DNA of 64,000 bases from Strigamia acuminata (lineage: Eukaryota > Arthropoda > Chilopoda > Geophilomorpha > Linotaeniidae), in assembly GCA_949358305.1 (NCBI GenBank), contig OX442316.1:3596001-3660000 (forward strand), in the 5' to 3' direction. Of this stretch, positions 25,085 to 36,654 are shown piece after piece. Below the pieces are notes generated by a model. It saw only the letters and a program-made list of their open reading frames with translations. It was not told where the DNA came from and searched no databases. The position numbers and the translations under genes are program-made. How positions within the stretch are numbered: position 1 is the first letter of the stretch; each line of letters opens with the position of its first letter.

Positions 25085-25545
25085 CAAAAGGCCACTTTTT
25101 AATGCAAAAGTCCTCTTTTTAATGCAAAAGTCCACTTTTTAATGCAGAAGTTCACTTTTTAATGCAAAAGTCTACTTTTTATTGTAAAAGTCCACTTTTT
25201 ATTGTAAAAGTCCACTTTTTAATGCAAAAGTCCACTTTTTATTGCAAAAGTCCACTTTGTATTGTAAAAGCCCACTATTTAATGCAAAAATCTACTTTTT
25301 TAATGCAAAAGTCCACTTTTTTATTGCAATAATCCACTTTTTTACTGCAAAAATCCACTTTTTTACTGCAAAAATCCACTTTTTACTGCAAAAATCTACT
25401 TTTTTACTGCAAAAATCCACTTTTTTACTGCAAAAATCTACTTTTTTACTGAAAAAATCTACTTTTTTACTGCAAAAATCCACTTTTTTAATGCAAAAGT
25501 CCACTTTTATTGCATAATTGCTTTTTTAATGCAAAAGTGTGCTAT
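25085..25545. repeat. Minisatellite, 20-21-bp unit
   Basis: About 22 units with TGCAAAAGTCCACTTTTTAA and TGCAAAAATCCACTTTTTTA forms. Each unit has an A-run and a T-run. The 91-aa frame here is repeat-encoded and not a gene. Confidence 0.92.
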
Positions 25546-26607
25546 AGATGCCAAGCAAACAATTTAGATAATTATTTTATGATGTGGTGAAATGGGAGAG
25601 GAAAAAAAGAGTAGGCAAAAAAAAACTGTGGACCTAATGGTCTGTTTTATGTTTCATGTCATCCACATCCACAGAGTGTTTCAACACAATTCCAGACACT
25701 TCTTCTACACTAAAGGTTTAAAAGATGTTCAAATATGTATAAAATGAAACATTTATACACTAGCTGCCTTCAAAAAATCATGCAACAAGTGTTTTATGTG
25801 TTTTATGTGTTTGTGTATTTGTTTTGTGACGTTAAAAACTACAAAAACAAACACAACTTTTTGATTGCGGCTATTTCGGATCAAGACGTGCTAATAGACA
25901 GTTCACACCTATTTTCACATCGTATCTGCAAAATTGTTGGAAAGTAATCAGCGATTAGCTTAAGTTTTATTTAGCATTTTTTTTCATCTGCTCTTGGCAC
26001 ATTTGCATCTGGAGTATCGATTAGTGGGCACTTTTTTTCTCCTAGAATCTAATCAATGCAAAACTCCACCTCGTTCTTTATTCTATCACTCAGTTGAGAC
26101 TCCTCTGATAATTGGATTTTGTATTCGTCTTGTTGCTGCAACGCGTGCATTTAATAGACATACAATCTGTTGTTGATACGGCCCACTAATTAAAGCGAGT
26201 ACCTGTTTTTTTGATCCACTTCTCACCCAACTTGTTTGCTTCTATTAAATTCTACTAAGTAAGACTGATTAGCCAGGGCTTTTGGTGAAAACATTTTTTA
26301 TTTGCTATGTGGATATATTTTTTTGACATATTTTTAGCCTTTTCCATGAGGAAGGAAATCAAGCAGTTGTCTGTGTGATTTTTTTTAATGTTTGTTGTTG
26401 TTTCCTGTTTGGTTTCCTCACCTGTACTTTAATTGATAAAGTAGCAATTGGATCAACACTAGTCATGGATTTGAATTAATTAATCATGCTTCATTTTTCA
26501 AGTCGGGGTTTGACCGGTTTACCAATTCAGAAACGACAAAATCCGTATACTGTATGTTTACTTGTGTTAGTGTTAAAATTAAGAAATCATTCTGTGTGTT
26601 ATTTTGA
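25546..26607. other. Intergenic, nothing recognised
   Basis: AT-rich. No supported gene or repeat. Confidence 0.55.
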
Positions 26608-28074
26608 TTGCTTTTATATGAAGCAACCGTTCCATACATGTTTGGGTTAGACCTGTTTGTAAAGCAATACTTTGCTAGTTGCGATCGTTGCCAACGTTGT
26701 AAACCAATTCAGAGAAAGTTTACGGGCTTACGGACAGTGTTGGGCACGGTACTGCCATCACGTACCGCGGTACCGGTACCGGTACTTGAGCCAACGAAGA
26801 AATGTACCGCGGTACCGGTACCCGGTACTTGCTCTTTTCACAGAAAGTACCGCGGTACCGGTACCGGTACCCGCTGCGTCCTGAAAAAAGTACCGCGGTC
26901 TCGGTACAGTACCGGTACCGGGATTTTGCGGTACATCTCGCGGTACTCGAGAAAACGCGAGAAAACACGAGATTTTCGTGTTTTCTCTGTTTTCCACGAT
27001 AATAAAGTTAAAAATTGTATCATTGTTTTGTTTACATTTTAAACTTTATAGTCTTATATGTTGTGGAAAACAAATTTCTCATTAAAAAAAACCTTCTATA
27101 CATACACATATATATCTTCCTCTTCTTTTTATTATTAAACAATAATAATCGTCTCCATGGCTACAATTGGAGCGAGACTTAGGCCTATCAATACTACACC
27201 GGGACTCCTTCGATTCTTTTTTTTTAAGTTTTAATTTTAATACTTTTCTAATTCTTCAATATCGTTTGAAATGTTGGTGTGTTATATATATATCTGCAAT
27301 TTTTCAGCGATTATTGGATGTTCTAAACCGCTTTTATCCGAAATGTGTACAGTACAAGGTAATAAATTTAAAATGAATTAATCGTCGAATATTAATATTG
27401 GTTTTTTTACATAACGGTTTCGTCGGAGGAGCGAGAACGACTCAAAAACGTGCTGTCCGTGGCCGAACACACTGGCCTGGCCTGGCCTTAGTAGCTTTAA
27501 ACACATTTCGAATTAAATAAACGATACTCGATACACAATCGACGACAACTTTAAAAGTGGAATTTCCGTCTCATGTCGTCGATTCGATTTAGTTTCTTAA
27601 AGAATACGAGCGGCTTGGCTTAAGTCTCGCTCCAATTGTAGCCATGGAGACGATTATTGTTTATTAATAAAAAGAAGCGGAAGATATATATGTATAGATA
27701 GGTTTTTTTTAATGAGAAATGCAAAACAATGTAAACAAAACAATAAACATACACTTTTTAACTTTATTATCGTGGAAAACGGGAGAAAACACGAGGATCT
27801 CGTGTTTTCTCGCGTTTTCCCGAGTACCGCGAGAGTACCGCCAATTCACGGTACCGGTACTGCATGGCGCCAAATGTACCGCGGTACCGGTACCCGGTAC
27901 TTGCTCTTTTCACAGAAAGTACCGCGGTACCGGTACCGGTACCCGCTGCATCTTAAAAAAGTACCGCGGTACAGCCCTCCGGTACAGTACCGGTACCGGC
28001 GGTACTGTACCGTGCCCAACACTGCTTACGGATGCCAATGTCACCATTGTGGGTCGATTTGAAAGTCCCCTTTT
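26608..28074 (+). pseudogene. Decayed LTR-retroelement integrase segment, split by a hAT-type insertion
   Basis: Before the insertion, the open frame contains FASCDRCQRCKPIQRKF, which resembles the Cys-Cys half of an integrase HHCC zinc finger; the His pair is not recognisable. Counting one copy of the 8-bp target duplication, the same frame continues on the far side with Pro- and Trp-containing sequence of the kind that follows this finger, then stops within about 20 codons. No other retroelement domain is visible nearby. A short, old fragment; the assignment rests on one motif. Confidence 0.35.
26735..28024. mobile_element. 1,290-bp hAT-type foldback element with GGTACC-rich ends
   Basis: The termini are CAGTGTTGGGCACGGTAC and its exact inverse. 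They are flanked by the perfect 8-bp duplication CTTACGGA (26,727-26,734 and 28,025-28,032). Both features are hallmarks of hAT transposition. Sub-terminal blocks are packed with GTACCGCGGTACCGGTACC. A block of about 100 bp is repeated in direct orientation (26,800-26,899 and 27,872-27,970). Inside these, long inverted arms (about 26,930-27,184 and 27,616-27,835) are perhaps 85% alike. No transposase frame exists, so it must rely on a partner elsewhere. Confidence 0.93.
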
Positions 28075-29521
28075 AATAGGAACCGTGTCTAGTGTTTTTA
28101 TATTTTATATTTTTATATATACGTGCACCGCCGGCAACTTCTCTAACACTTGGATCTGATTTTGTAATTCCGCAAGCACAAAATAAGCGATACCCAAGAT
28201 TATTTTCTCTGGTTCTACAACTTTTAATCGAGTTGGGGCTTTCTTCTTGTGTTACGTTATCTTTCAACCTATCAACAAGGTGAAATCGATACTAATCTCT
28301 GTAATTAAGAGTAGCCCATGAATTGTATTTAGAACAGCTATTTGAAATTCAAGCCATGGTTCTTAATCGTGGAAATACTTTTTCTTGAAACTTTAATAGT
28401 ACTTTTTTTCTTAAAATTTTCAAATTTGCTCAAAATGCATTTGATTGATTTTGCAAGCAGAAGGTTGAACGCTGCTGAAAGAGCATATCCAGTAATTCAC
28501 TTAGAAACGTTAGAATGTGTGTAGGGAGAATTATTTCGCTTCCTAGAACAGTTGTTACGACGGGCTGCGTTAGGAAACAAATTTTACTGCCAAAATGTCG
28601 TGTAAACTAGTCATTAGAAAATCGCCAAACTGCTTTGACCTGGTTTTTGTAAAAAAGAATGTACTCAAGTCGAAGGTGGCGTCTCTCAACAACTCCAGCT
28701 GACAGTCTGATTCAGATAGGTTCCTAGAAGACTCACCTAGCAGGGGAAGCTTGTACTAAAAGGAGTCTGCCTGCCTGCCAGAAGCGAATTCCGGTTATTT
28801 CTGGGTATCCCTTCGTATAAACCGGTTTACTGGCAGTCAAATCCTCGCTATAGCTGCAGATCATGCACTTTTGACATTCTTGATGCAGAACTCACATGTG
28901 TGATGCATGAGTCTATGCATCTAATCTAATAATTAATATTTTTTGATTTATTTAAGTTTAATGTGTTATTTTTAAGATTAATATTATAACGTATGATATT
29001 AGAACCGGATTGTAAAGTAATATTGAAAGGAACACTCATTGGAATCATAATGAATCATGAACAATGAATACGACTAAGGAACGGTAACGGTCAGATGACA
29101 AGTAACGGAAAACTGTTACTGTAGAGGACAGTTGTGCACGGAATCTTGTACGAGAAGGATCAGGCTGTTTGGGGTGCTGAGCCCCTACACCCAAGTGTTG
29201 TGTTGTGAAGTGATTGTGCCAAGATGTATGAAAGACTGAAACCATCAAGAGACGCTTGCACTAGGAAGGATCCATGTTCCAAGAACCAACAACTGAATGG
29301 CCAGTAGACTGTGTTAAGTGTTTATTTCATCTTTTATTTATTGTCACTTTTCTATTATTAAATCAATGTTAATGTTATTTGAAGAAACTCTTATAATTTG
29401 AGTTGAGTGAAGAGTTTCCCGTGATAGACCTGCATTGCTCGATCGGGGTGTGCATCACACACACACATAGGCCATACTGAGGTGCTTTCTTAAATTGTAC
29501 CAGTTGCAATTATTATTGCAG
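28075..29521. other. Intergenic, nothing recognised
   Basis: No supported gene. Moderate G+C patch at 28,690-28,870. Confidence 0.5.
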
Positions 29522-29597
29522 CACTGCAGAGGTTGATTGAAGCAGCTAAAGCCGAAGGAGTTTGCACCGTATCAAGCGAAAAAGTAGAGTGACAGAG
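29522..29597 (+). other. Possible isolated exon (76 nt)
   Basis: The sequence is preceded by TTATTATTGCAG and followed by the strong donor GTGAGT. One frame reads ALQRLIEAAKAEGVCTVSSE before a stop, so it would be non-coding or a terminal reading. It might be a 5' untranslated exon of the downstream receptor gene, but 17 kb separate them and nothing else supports this. Confidence 0.2.
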
Positions 29598-30280
29598 GTG
29601 AGTGCATGTTGACTGCCCAATTTCCTTTTGAATCGATCAGCAACTTGACATGTAATCACACTGATGGCAATTTTATGGAGCAACAGTTTTGCCGGTCTGC
29701 TTAGCCCCGTTGAAAGGAGCTTTTTGGATAAACAGAACAGCGCTAGGGTTCGGTCGTACTCACATTGGACGGGACATTCTTTAAGCTTTATAAATCTATG
29801 TAGGAGCGTTGAGTTGTGGAATGTAGGAATGTCTCGTCATTAACTTCCATGGAACGGGTTGCGGCGAGCGAGAGGAAGGCGGCAACAGACCAAAGTTTTA
29901 ATGGAAAACAATTTTCCCATGCGAGTCATCGCTGTGAACGAGAAGGTCTTTTGTAACGCTACACGCGACAAGTGGAACTAGTATGTCGGATGTTGGTGCT
30001 GACTCGACGGGTTTGTCGAACTCGCTGGAGACTTAATCAGCACCACAAAGCTGTGTTGCTGCGAGAAATACACTGAGCAAACTGACGACTTGTGAATGCC
30101 AAAATTATTGACACTTTCTTTTAGAATTTTACTGAATACTGTAGAAAGTAAAGTCTCAAACTTTTTAGCGTCAAGATATCTTTTGTGAAAGCGATGGTGC
30201 CATTTTAAGTATAGAACTACAATTTTTACGTACAGATCGTGTGTGAAAACCGAGTGGTTTTACCCAAGTGCCATTTTTGT
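29598..30280. other. Intergenic, raised G+C, nothing recognised
   Basis: Moderately G+C-rich (about 29,680-30,060) without a coding signal that I can defend. Confidence 0.45.
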
Positions 30281-30414
30281 ATACCGTACTGCCTCATTTA
30301 AACGCCCGGGCGTTTAATTTTTTCTTTAGGCCGACCCCCCCTTCCGCCGAACCCCCTTTTATTCGGGCACGGCGTCTGATTGAACCCGGGCGTTTAAATG
30401 AGGCAGTATGGTAT
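30281..30414. mobile_element. 134-bp MITE, CGCCCGGGCGTT family (complete copy)
   Basis: ATACCGTACTGCCTCATTTA and AACGCCCGGG at the left are matched by the inverse at the right end, giving 30-bp TIRs with one or two differences. The middle is C-rich. Four mutated fragments occur elsewhere in the window. Confidence 0.88.
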
Positions 30415-32063
30415 GCTTATTTTTGTATTGTGTTCATTTATCTCTAAATTGTTCTTTAAATTCTGGTTGTATATCAATTTAAAATCTCATTTAATTTCTC
30501 AAACTTATTTAGCGATTGTATTTCTTACCTTCCCACCCCAAATTCCATATATCTTCCATGTTAAATTGCGAAGATTGACCTTTCACATGCGAAAATGCAC
30601 TTTTTACATGCAAAGTTGCTGTTTTAAAGTGCAAACCTTTATTCTAGGTGTAAAACTACATGTTGTTTCAGCACAACGTTGCATTTTTGTGTAAACTTGC
30701 GGTTTAGGTGCAAACATCTTTTTTTTTGGCACAAAGACGCAACACTTCGTGATTCACTTTTTAGCTACGAAGATGAAAATTGTGATTTTTCGGTGCAATT
30801 TTGTACTCGAGGCGCAAGATGCACTTTTTTAGATGCAGAAATGCGATTTTTTTTGTTTGTTTTTTTTCTCCACGTTTTATGTGGAAAGATGTATTTTTTT
30901 CGGTTCCAAGTTCACACATTTCAGAGAGTTTTCTTTTCCCAACTGAATCAATTCAAGTGCATTTCATTGCTGTCCAACTTTGCGTGCCGTGAGTAGATGT
31001 ATACATATTTCATTTGTGGGAATGCCGAGTTGGAATGCACACGGTCAAGCATGATTTATGCATTTCTTGTGTAGAGAACTTGTTATTCCGCACACTCTAT
31101 CGCACCTAATGTGTTTTCAATTCCACGCCGCGAAGTGATTTCCAAATAAAACTTGCAACATTTATAAACAAAATATTTAATTCCACTTTTTTAGTGATAA
31201 AAAATTAACATAAATTCCATTTTGATCGAGAAACAGAAATTTCTCGTTAAAAGCTGCAAATTCTTCGTATTCGACGCAAGAATTTAAATTATGCTAACAA
31301 AATTAAAGTCTTAAAGCGTATTTTGTTTTCGAACTCGTCTGCACTTTGTTACGTAATTATGTTTTTGGAAATGTGTAAACAAAAAACAAGCGCAGTCAAA
31401 TTAATCCGCTTATGTAAATAGGCGCGGGTTATTTCGAGCAAATGGTGTTGATTTATGAATTTTATCATTACGGTTTTAATTAAGTGTCATTTAGCTGTGT
31501 TTGTTGTTTGCCCTTTATCTGTATAACGGGCAATTCATCAACTCGGATCAGCAGTGAGTAGGGGATGATATGAACACGGCCTTCAAGTGGTGTATGAAAC
31601 GTGCCTGCCGGGTCGCAATTACTCGGCGCGGCAGAAGCATCAAGGTCGACCGGGCTGCCATGCATCTTCGCTCTTTTCTAGAGGTTATTTACGACTGGAA
31701 ATTATTTGGGTTGGGGGATTATCGATCCAATTCTAATCCAATAAAAAGTTGAATTTAGCACGGAAAAAATTTGAATTCTCTTCTGGTTTTGGCAAATTGT
31801 AAAACCGATATAAATGTCGATGTGAAAAATAATATTTTTAAATTAATGTTTTGATGGACGACTGATGGTCCGAGCAAGAATAAATAGTAAATGAGGTTTA
31901 TTTTTTTTCTGGTTTCTGTTTAAGACTTGTAAAATTTTTTGAAGTTAGAGGAAGGTTTCTTGTCTATCGGTATACTAAAAAAAATTAAAAGCACAAATTT
32001 TTGAGAAATTAAAATTTAAAACATAAAAAATTTATTTTTTTTGGCCAAGAACATTAAATTTCT
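30415..32063. other. Intergenic; degenerate A/T-run repeats at 30,590-30,900
   Basis: Positions 30,590-30,900 contain decayed units with alternating GCAAA and TTTTT words at spacings of roughly 20-26 bp, like an old version of the 21-bp arrays. The frames there (98 and 105 aa) are artefacts. No gene supported in the remainder. Confidence 0.45.
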
Positions 32064-32260
32064 GACCAAGTGTTGTGTCATTTTTCATCTAATGTCCAAA
32101 TATTGTCTGAGGGTATCCACCGCCAGGGGGAGTTGTATTGTAATCTCGCGGACCCAACACGTGTAACGGCACTTCCGGTTGCGGTACTTTAACGAGCGGT
32201 TCGTGTGCGATAACGTGTGCTCGAAATAAAGGACGAAATCTTTACCAAAAGATGCGATCT
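32064..32260 (-). repeat. Left arm of a diverged inverted pair (partner 33,490-33,665)
   Basis: Reading the minus strand, CACACGTTATCG, AACCGGAAGT, CGTTACACGTG, GAGATTACA and CCCTCAGAC occur in the same order as on the plus strand at 33,490-33,665. This looks like an inverted pair, perhaps the TIRs of a 1.6 kb element (32,064-33,665) or two separate insertions. Confidence 0.5.
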
Positions 32261-33489
32261 TCTTACTTTGAATAACAACACCAAGAACGTCAATTTTGGC
32301 CAAAACCAATTAATTTTTGTGTGCAAATAGATGGCCTATTACGTACATAAGCAACAGTTGCGTACAAATATAAAACTGTTTTTAGTTCATTCAAATAACA
32401 CGTATATACACATTATATTGTTATTTTAAATTATGCGTTTTATGTGACTATTCAACTCGGTGTTTTATTTTACCTTTCTCTTTGACCTATGGAGGTTAAA
32501 TTAAGAAACTCCCCGAGCCATCTTCAATCTTTAATCTTGCCAGCTTTGTTTGAACTCTTGGGCTTACAGTAATGTACTTTTGTGGTCAGTTTTGACTTTA
32601 AAATACCCTGGAGTAAACGCTTTTCATACATTTTCTTAAGATTTTGCCTAATGGGTCCTAATCTGTAAAGACATGACTAAGTATTAGAAAAAGGCTTTGC
32701 CAAGTATAAATCTTTAAAAATGAATTTTTTCTCTCAGGATTAAATAGAAGAATAGAGAAAGCCTGAGCTTATTTCTTGTCATCAATAAATTATAATTTCT
32801 TTACATGTTTTTCTTAGAATTTTGTGGCAACTTGTGTGGGAACAAGAAAGTGATGATTTATTTAATTGCAAACAAGTAGGGAATTAGCAATTGAACATGT
32901 AAAAGAGGTATTAAATGTAGAATTGCTTTGAATTGTAAATGACAAATGATTTTGCATCTGAATGAAGATTTGCATTATGCCAAGTAGAAGTAAACAAGCT
33001 TTAATGCTCATGTGTTTGTGTGTGTTAAAGCTGTGTTATTTCTAATTATTAATTTTAATTAATAATCTGTCACTCCTTTATCAGTTGTTTATTGAGAAGG
33101 TTTATTAGTCCAAGCGGCAAAGAGGTCAAGGCCTGACCCAATAAATATGCTCAAGTCAAAATTACACTCAATATTCAAATATTTTTAAATGAAAGGAATC
33201 ACCAAATTAGACAGCTTGATTGATACATAAACAATTAAATACAATCACTCAGATTCCAGATGGATTTAGGAATTCAGCGCTGGGAAGCAGACCGCAGATC
33301 TCCTGGCATTAAAGCGACAATGTCTTCTCCCCAGGTGGAGCTAGCTTGTCATTTCCTAGAGCAGTTAAGGCATGCTGTCTGTGGTTTGGCTGGAGTGCTG
33401 GGTAGTATAGTCGTCTAATCCACCTGTTTGGTGAAGTCTAAGCACAGCTGCTCTGGCTGAGTTTGCACTGCAAGAGCTGGAGTTAATTG
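32261..33489. other. Interior between inverted arms, nothing recognised
   Basis: AT-rich, without an open frame of note. If the arms are TIRs, this is a non-coding interior. Confidence 0.4.
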
Positions 33490-33665
33490 TTGAAGGAAGA
33501 TGGCATCAATTATTCAAGATAAAGCGGTTTATTTCGCCCTATTGTATGAACCACACGTTATCGTAATGTAACCGGAAGTCTCGTTACACGTGAGAGTTCC
33601 ACGAGATTACACAGGAGACCCTCAGACGGGATTTGTACATTAAATGAGAGGTGACACAAATTAAA
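33490..33665 (+). repeat. Right arm of a diverged inverted pair (partner 32,064-32,260)
   Basis: It shares the ordered words listed for the left arm. Similarity is perhaps two thirds by eye, so the pair is old. Confidence 0.5.
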
Positions 33666-34257
33666 ACAACAACAGCTGGGTTTTATTTTTACAAGAAGTG
33701 TGGAAACTGGTGTATTAATTTAGTTTTGTGTTTTGACCACCGTGGCGCAAGTGAAAACTTACTTGTGACCCGGATTAATGTATTCTAAGAAATTGGGGAT
33801 TATCTTAATCCCCTTGCTTTTATATACTCGAACAATAGAATAAAAATTCACTGTTTTTTCAAATGTAACACTGTCTACACACGTTCTTTGAGTCTACAAC
33901 AATCTTCGATCCGAATCCGACTCCATCCGTCGTTTTAATAAGTTTTAAGAATATTTCATTTATACAAGTTGCTTGTGCAACGTCTCAAGATGTAAATTTG
34001 CATCCGAGGATTTATCGTGGCAATCTTCAAGGTGTACACTCATGAAGGTGCAATATTTACACCTCATGTTCATTACATATCAATGGTTCATCGTATTACC
34101 TCGGTTAAGAGGGCGTGCCCTAAGATCGAGAGTCCGACCAGGGTGATGGATAATTCGAATTATCTGGCAGTGCCCGATAAAACGAGCCCCAATTTTCCGG
34201 TAGGAATTCAACTTTTATAGCATGCCATAAAAAGGACCAGCCAATCAGGACCCCAGA
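33666..34257. other. Intergenic, nothing recognised
   Basis: Contains AAGGTGTACACTC and TTTACACCTC words also seen at 18,780-18,850. No gene supported. Confidence 0.45.
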
Positions 34258-34548
34258 TCTATAGTCAAAACCACCACAACGTTGTCCTAACTCCTATTGG
34301 CTAAGCAGGTTTACGCCTAACTGGGGACTATGCTTTACTGCGCGAAAAGTAGTTCTGTTTATTTTCAATGTATTTTAGTGTAAAAAGTGATTGGAAGGAT
34401 GGATTTTATTTATTTGATAATAAAATGTTTATTTTATTTGCTAAATAAGCTTTTTCCCCTTTTAATCAATCAAACAGTGTTAGCATAGTTTGTTGGTTTC
34501 TTTTGGCAGGTAAACAAAGGTTTAGTTTTTTATTGGTTGTTTTGCCGA
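34258..34548 (-). mobile_element. TATACTC-family element (copy D3, inverted, one end lost)
   Basis: It follows the reverse complement of copy D2 from ACAACGTTGTCCTAACTCC to GGTTGTTTTGCC. The second TIR is absent. Confidence 0.7.
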
Positions 34549-34718
34549 GTTAACTCTAAAAAGTGAGTCATAATACGGACACACGTTTCACACCTATAAA
34601 AGTGTAATCCTACGCCTTTTAACACTTTTTTTTGGCTTTGCTGGTCTACTCAAAATTTGTACATTGTCCGGCCGTGTACCAGGATAGACCTCTTGAGCAG
34701 GTCTGATTTATTAGATCC

Positions 34719-34830
34719 AGGGATGATCAAACTTTTTAACATTATGGCACACTTTTTAAAAAGGCAATATATCGCAACCCACTTTATCCCCGACGCCTCA
34801 CAATTTTTTGAAACACTAGCCGCATTCAAA
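34719..34830 (+). mobile_element. Possible hAT (Charlie-like) 5' end fragment
   Basis: CAGGGATGATCAAACTTTTT followed by a TATCGCAACCCACTTT stretch resembles the 5' ends of Charlie-type hAT elements, from general knowledge of the family. The 3' end and target duplication were not found. Confidence 0.35.
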
Positions 34831-35750
34831 AATAAAAATAACAATTTTAGTTTAAGTGTATTTTAAGTTTTAACAAGGGTTTAAACAGGAAATGATGTCA
34901 TTTTTGGTTTAAAATTGAAGTAAAACACAAAATATTGTAGTATTTGTATTTAACATAACGAACGTGGAACGAACGCTTTGGTCGTCCCGTTAAATACGGA
35001 AACAATATTATATTTTTGTGAAAGAGAAATTATCATCTCAAAAACAGCAAAGGCGTGGAGATAGTCTCTGCCTTTACTTTGTCCATCCACCAAAGAACCC
35101 TGTTCTCTATTGGTTTGTTATTTCATAATATGTTATCATATAATATGTATGCACGCTAAAGAAAAGTTGGCAACAAATGGTTGTTATTGCAGACTTGCAT
35201 TTGCAAGATCAACTGAATTTGTTTCAAGGGGAATTTAATGCAATGCAGCCAACGAGTTTAGAGATTAGCTGAAACGCTTTGGTCACCTTTTGGGCCAGCA
35301 CTTTCAATTGATGGGTGTGACACGAGCTAGAGTAGACTGCCATGCAGCTAGTGGAGCTTGAAAACCCCTGGGCCATGTCATGTTGGACTGTGGGAGTGGG
35401 CAATAAAAGAAAGGTGTGTGTATAGGTGCAGAAAAATGTTGGTTCATTTTATAGTGAATCGATTCTTTTGTAACGGATTGAGAGGAGGAAATGGTAAATC
35501 ATTGATCGTGACCACCGGTCGATTTGCTCTCATGATTTTTCTACACCGATTCAAACACTGATTTCACCTTTTTTCAATTATTCATATGTTGTCCACGTTG
35601 TTTTGATAGCAATCATTCAAAGTCAAAACTGGTTGTGCTCTAGGTGCTCCGAAGGGACTCAGTTGAGAGTATATTCCTAATTAATTAATTAGACTGATGA
35701 AACCTAAATGTGTGAAATAAACAAATAATAAATAAATAAATATTTTAATT
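34831..35750. other. Intergenic, nothing recognised
   Basis: Around 34,950-35,000 the words CGTTAAATACGGAAACAATAT match, in reverse, a stretch at about 62,380-62,420, so part is dispersed repeat. Confidence 0.45.
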
Positions 35751-35860
35751 TTTTTAGTGCATGTTTTTACTTTTTTTCACATAAAATGGAATTTTTAGTG
35801 CATATTTTTCTTTTTTTATCGCATAAAATGGAATTTTTAGTGCATATTTTATGTGCGTAA
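35751..35860. repeat. Short array, 41-42-bp unit
   Basis: GCATATTTTT begins at 35,759, 35,800 and 35,842 (spacings 41 and 42), with CATAAAATGGAATTTTTAGT repeated between. Confidence 0.75.
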
Positions 35861-36180
35861 AACAAATTTTATTCCACATATATATCCGGGGTTTCTTAAT
35901 TAGTAAAATTTTACATGTGTTTGTCTAATATTTTTTATTTTGTGAGATTGTAGTTAATTTTGAGCCGTTATTGCAAAATGTTAACATTTTATTATTGGCT
36001 CAATATTATAGCGAATTTAAAACCAACGATGAGCCAATATTACTTGAGGTTGTCTAGTTTGTACTAACGAGAACAGTATACAGTTAGGCGATGTCAGTTG
36101 GGAAAGGGAAAAATCTGGTTCAAAATGTCTACTGACAAGATAATTCATATTGGCACAAAATATCTATTACTAGAGCGCTT

Positions 36181-36365
36181 TTTTTTTTAACCCGGCACAA
36201 AAATATCAATTGTCAGACTTTTTCAACCAGGGGCTTTCCCCTGACACAAGACGTTTTAGACCGAGGGATTTTCTCCTGTCAGGAGACTTTTTAAACCTGG
36301 GGTTTTACTCTGTCAATAGACCTTTTTAATCATGGATTTTCCCCTGACAATACACACTTCAGTTA
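36181..36365. repeat. Degenerate array, 31-35-bp unit
   Basis: Four imperfect units with TGTCAG...AGACTTTTT...GGGGTTTTCCCC pattern. The spacing is irregular. Confidence 0.6.
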
Positions 36366-36654
36366 TATATGCATATAGCCCTGGTTGTCATTAACTACTG
36401 CATTTAATATACTGTATCTCGTGTTACCATTGACAGTGTAATCAGCTTTGAGCGACACATTGCTGACAAAACTATTGTGGCGTTGCCAGGAAACTCTGCT
36501 GTTATTCAATCCTGTTATTCAATAATAAATCTCAGTGGAATCAGAAATTTCCAAGAAATATCATGTCGCCTTTATTGAGTCCAATGATTTGAAGATAACA
36601 GACAAATGCAAGGTCCGATGGAATACCAACCGTAAATATAACATACCTCATCCA

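Noticed and set aside
26608-27042. 144-aa frame running into the GGTACC-rich blocks
   Set aside because: Most of it is the hAT element's sub-terminal repeat. Only the first 40 codons resemble an integrase fragment.
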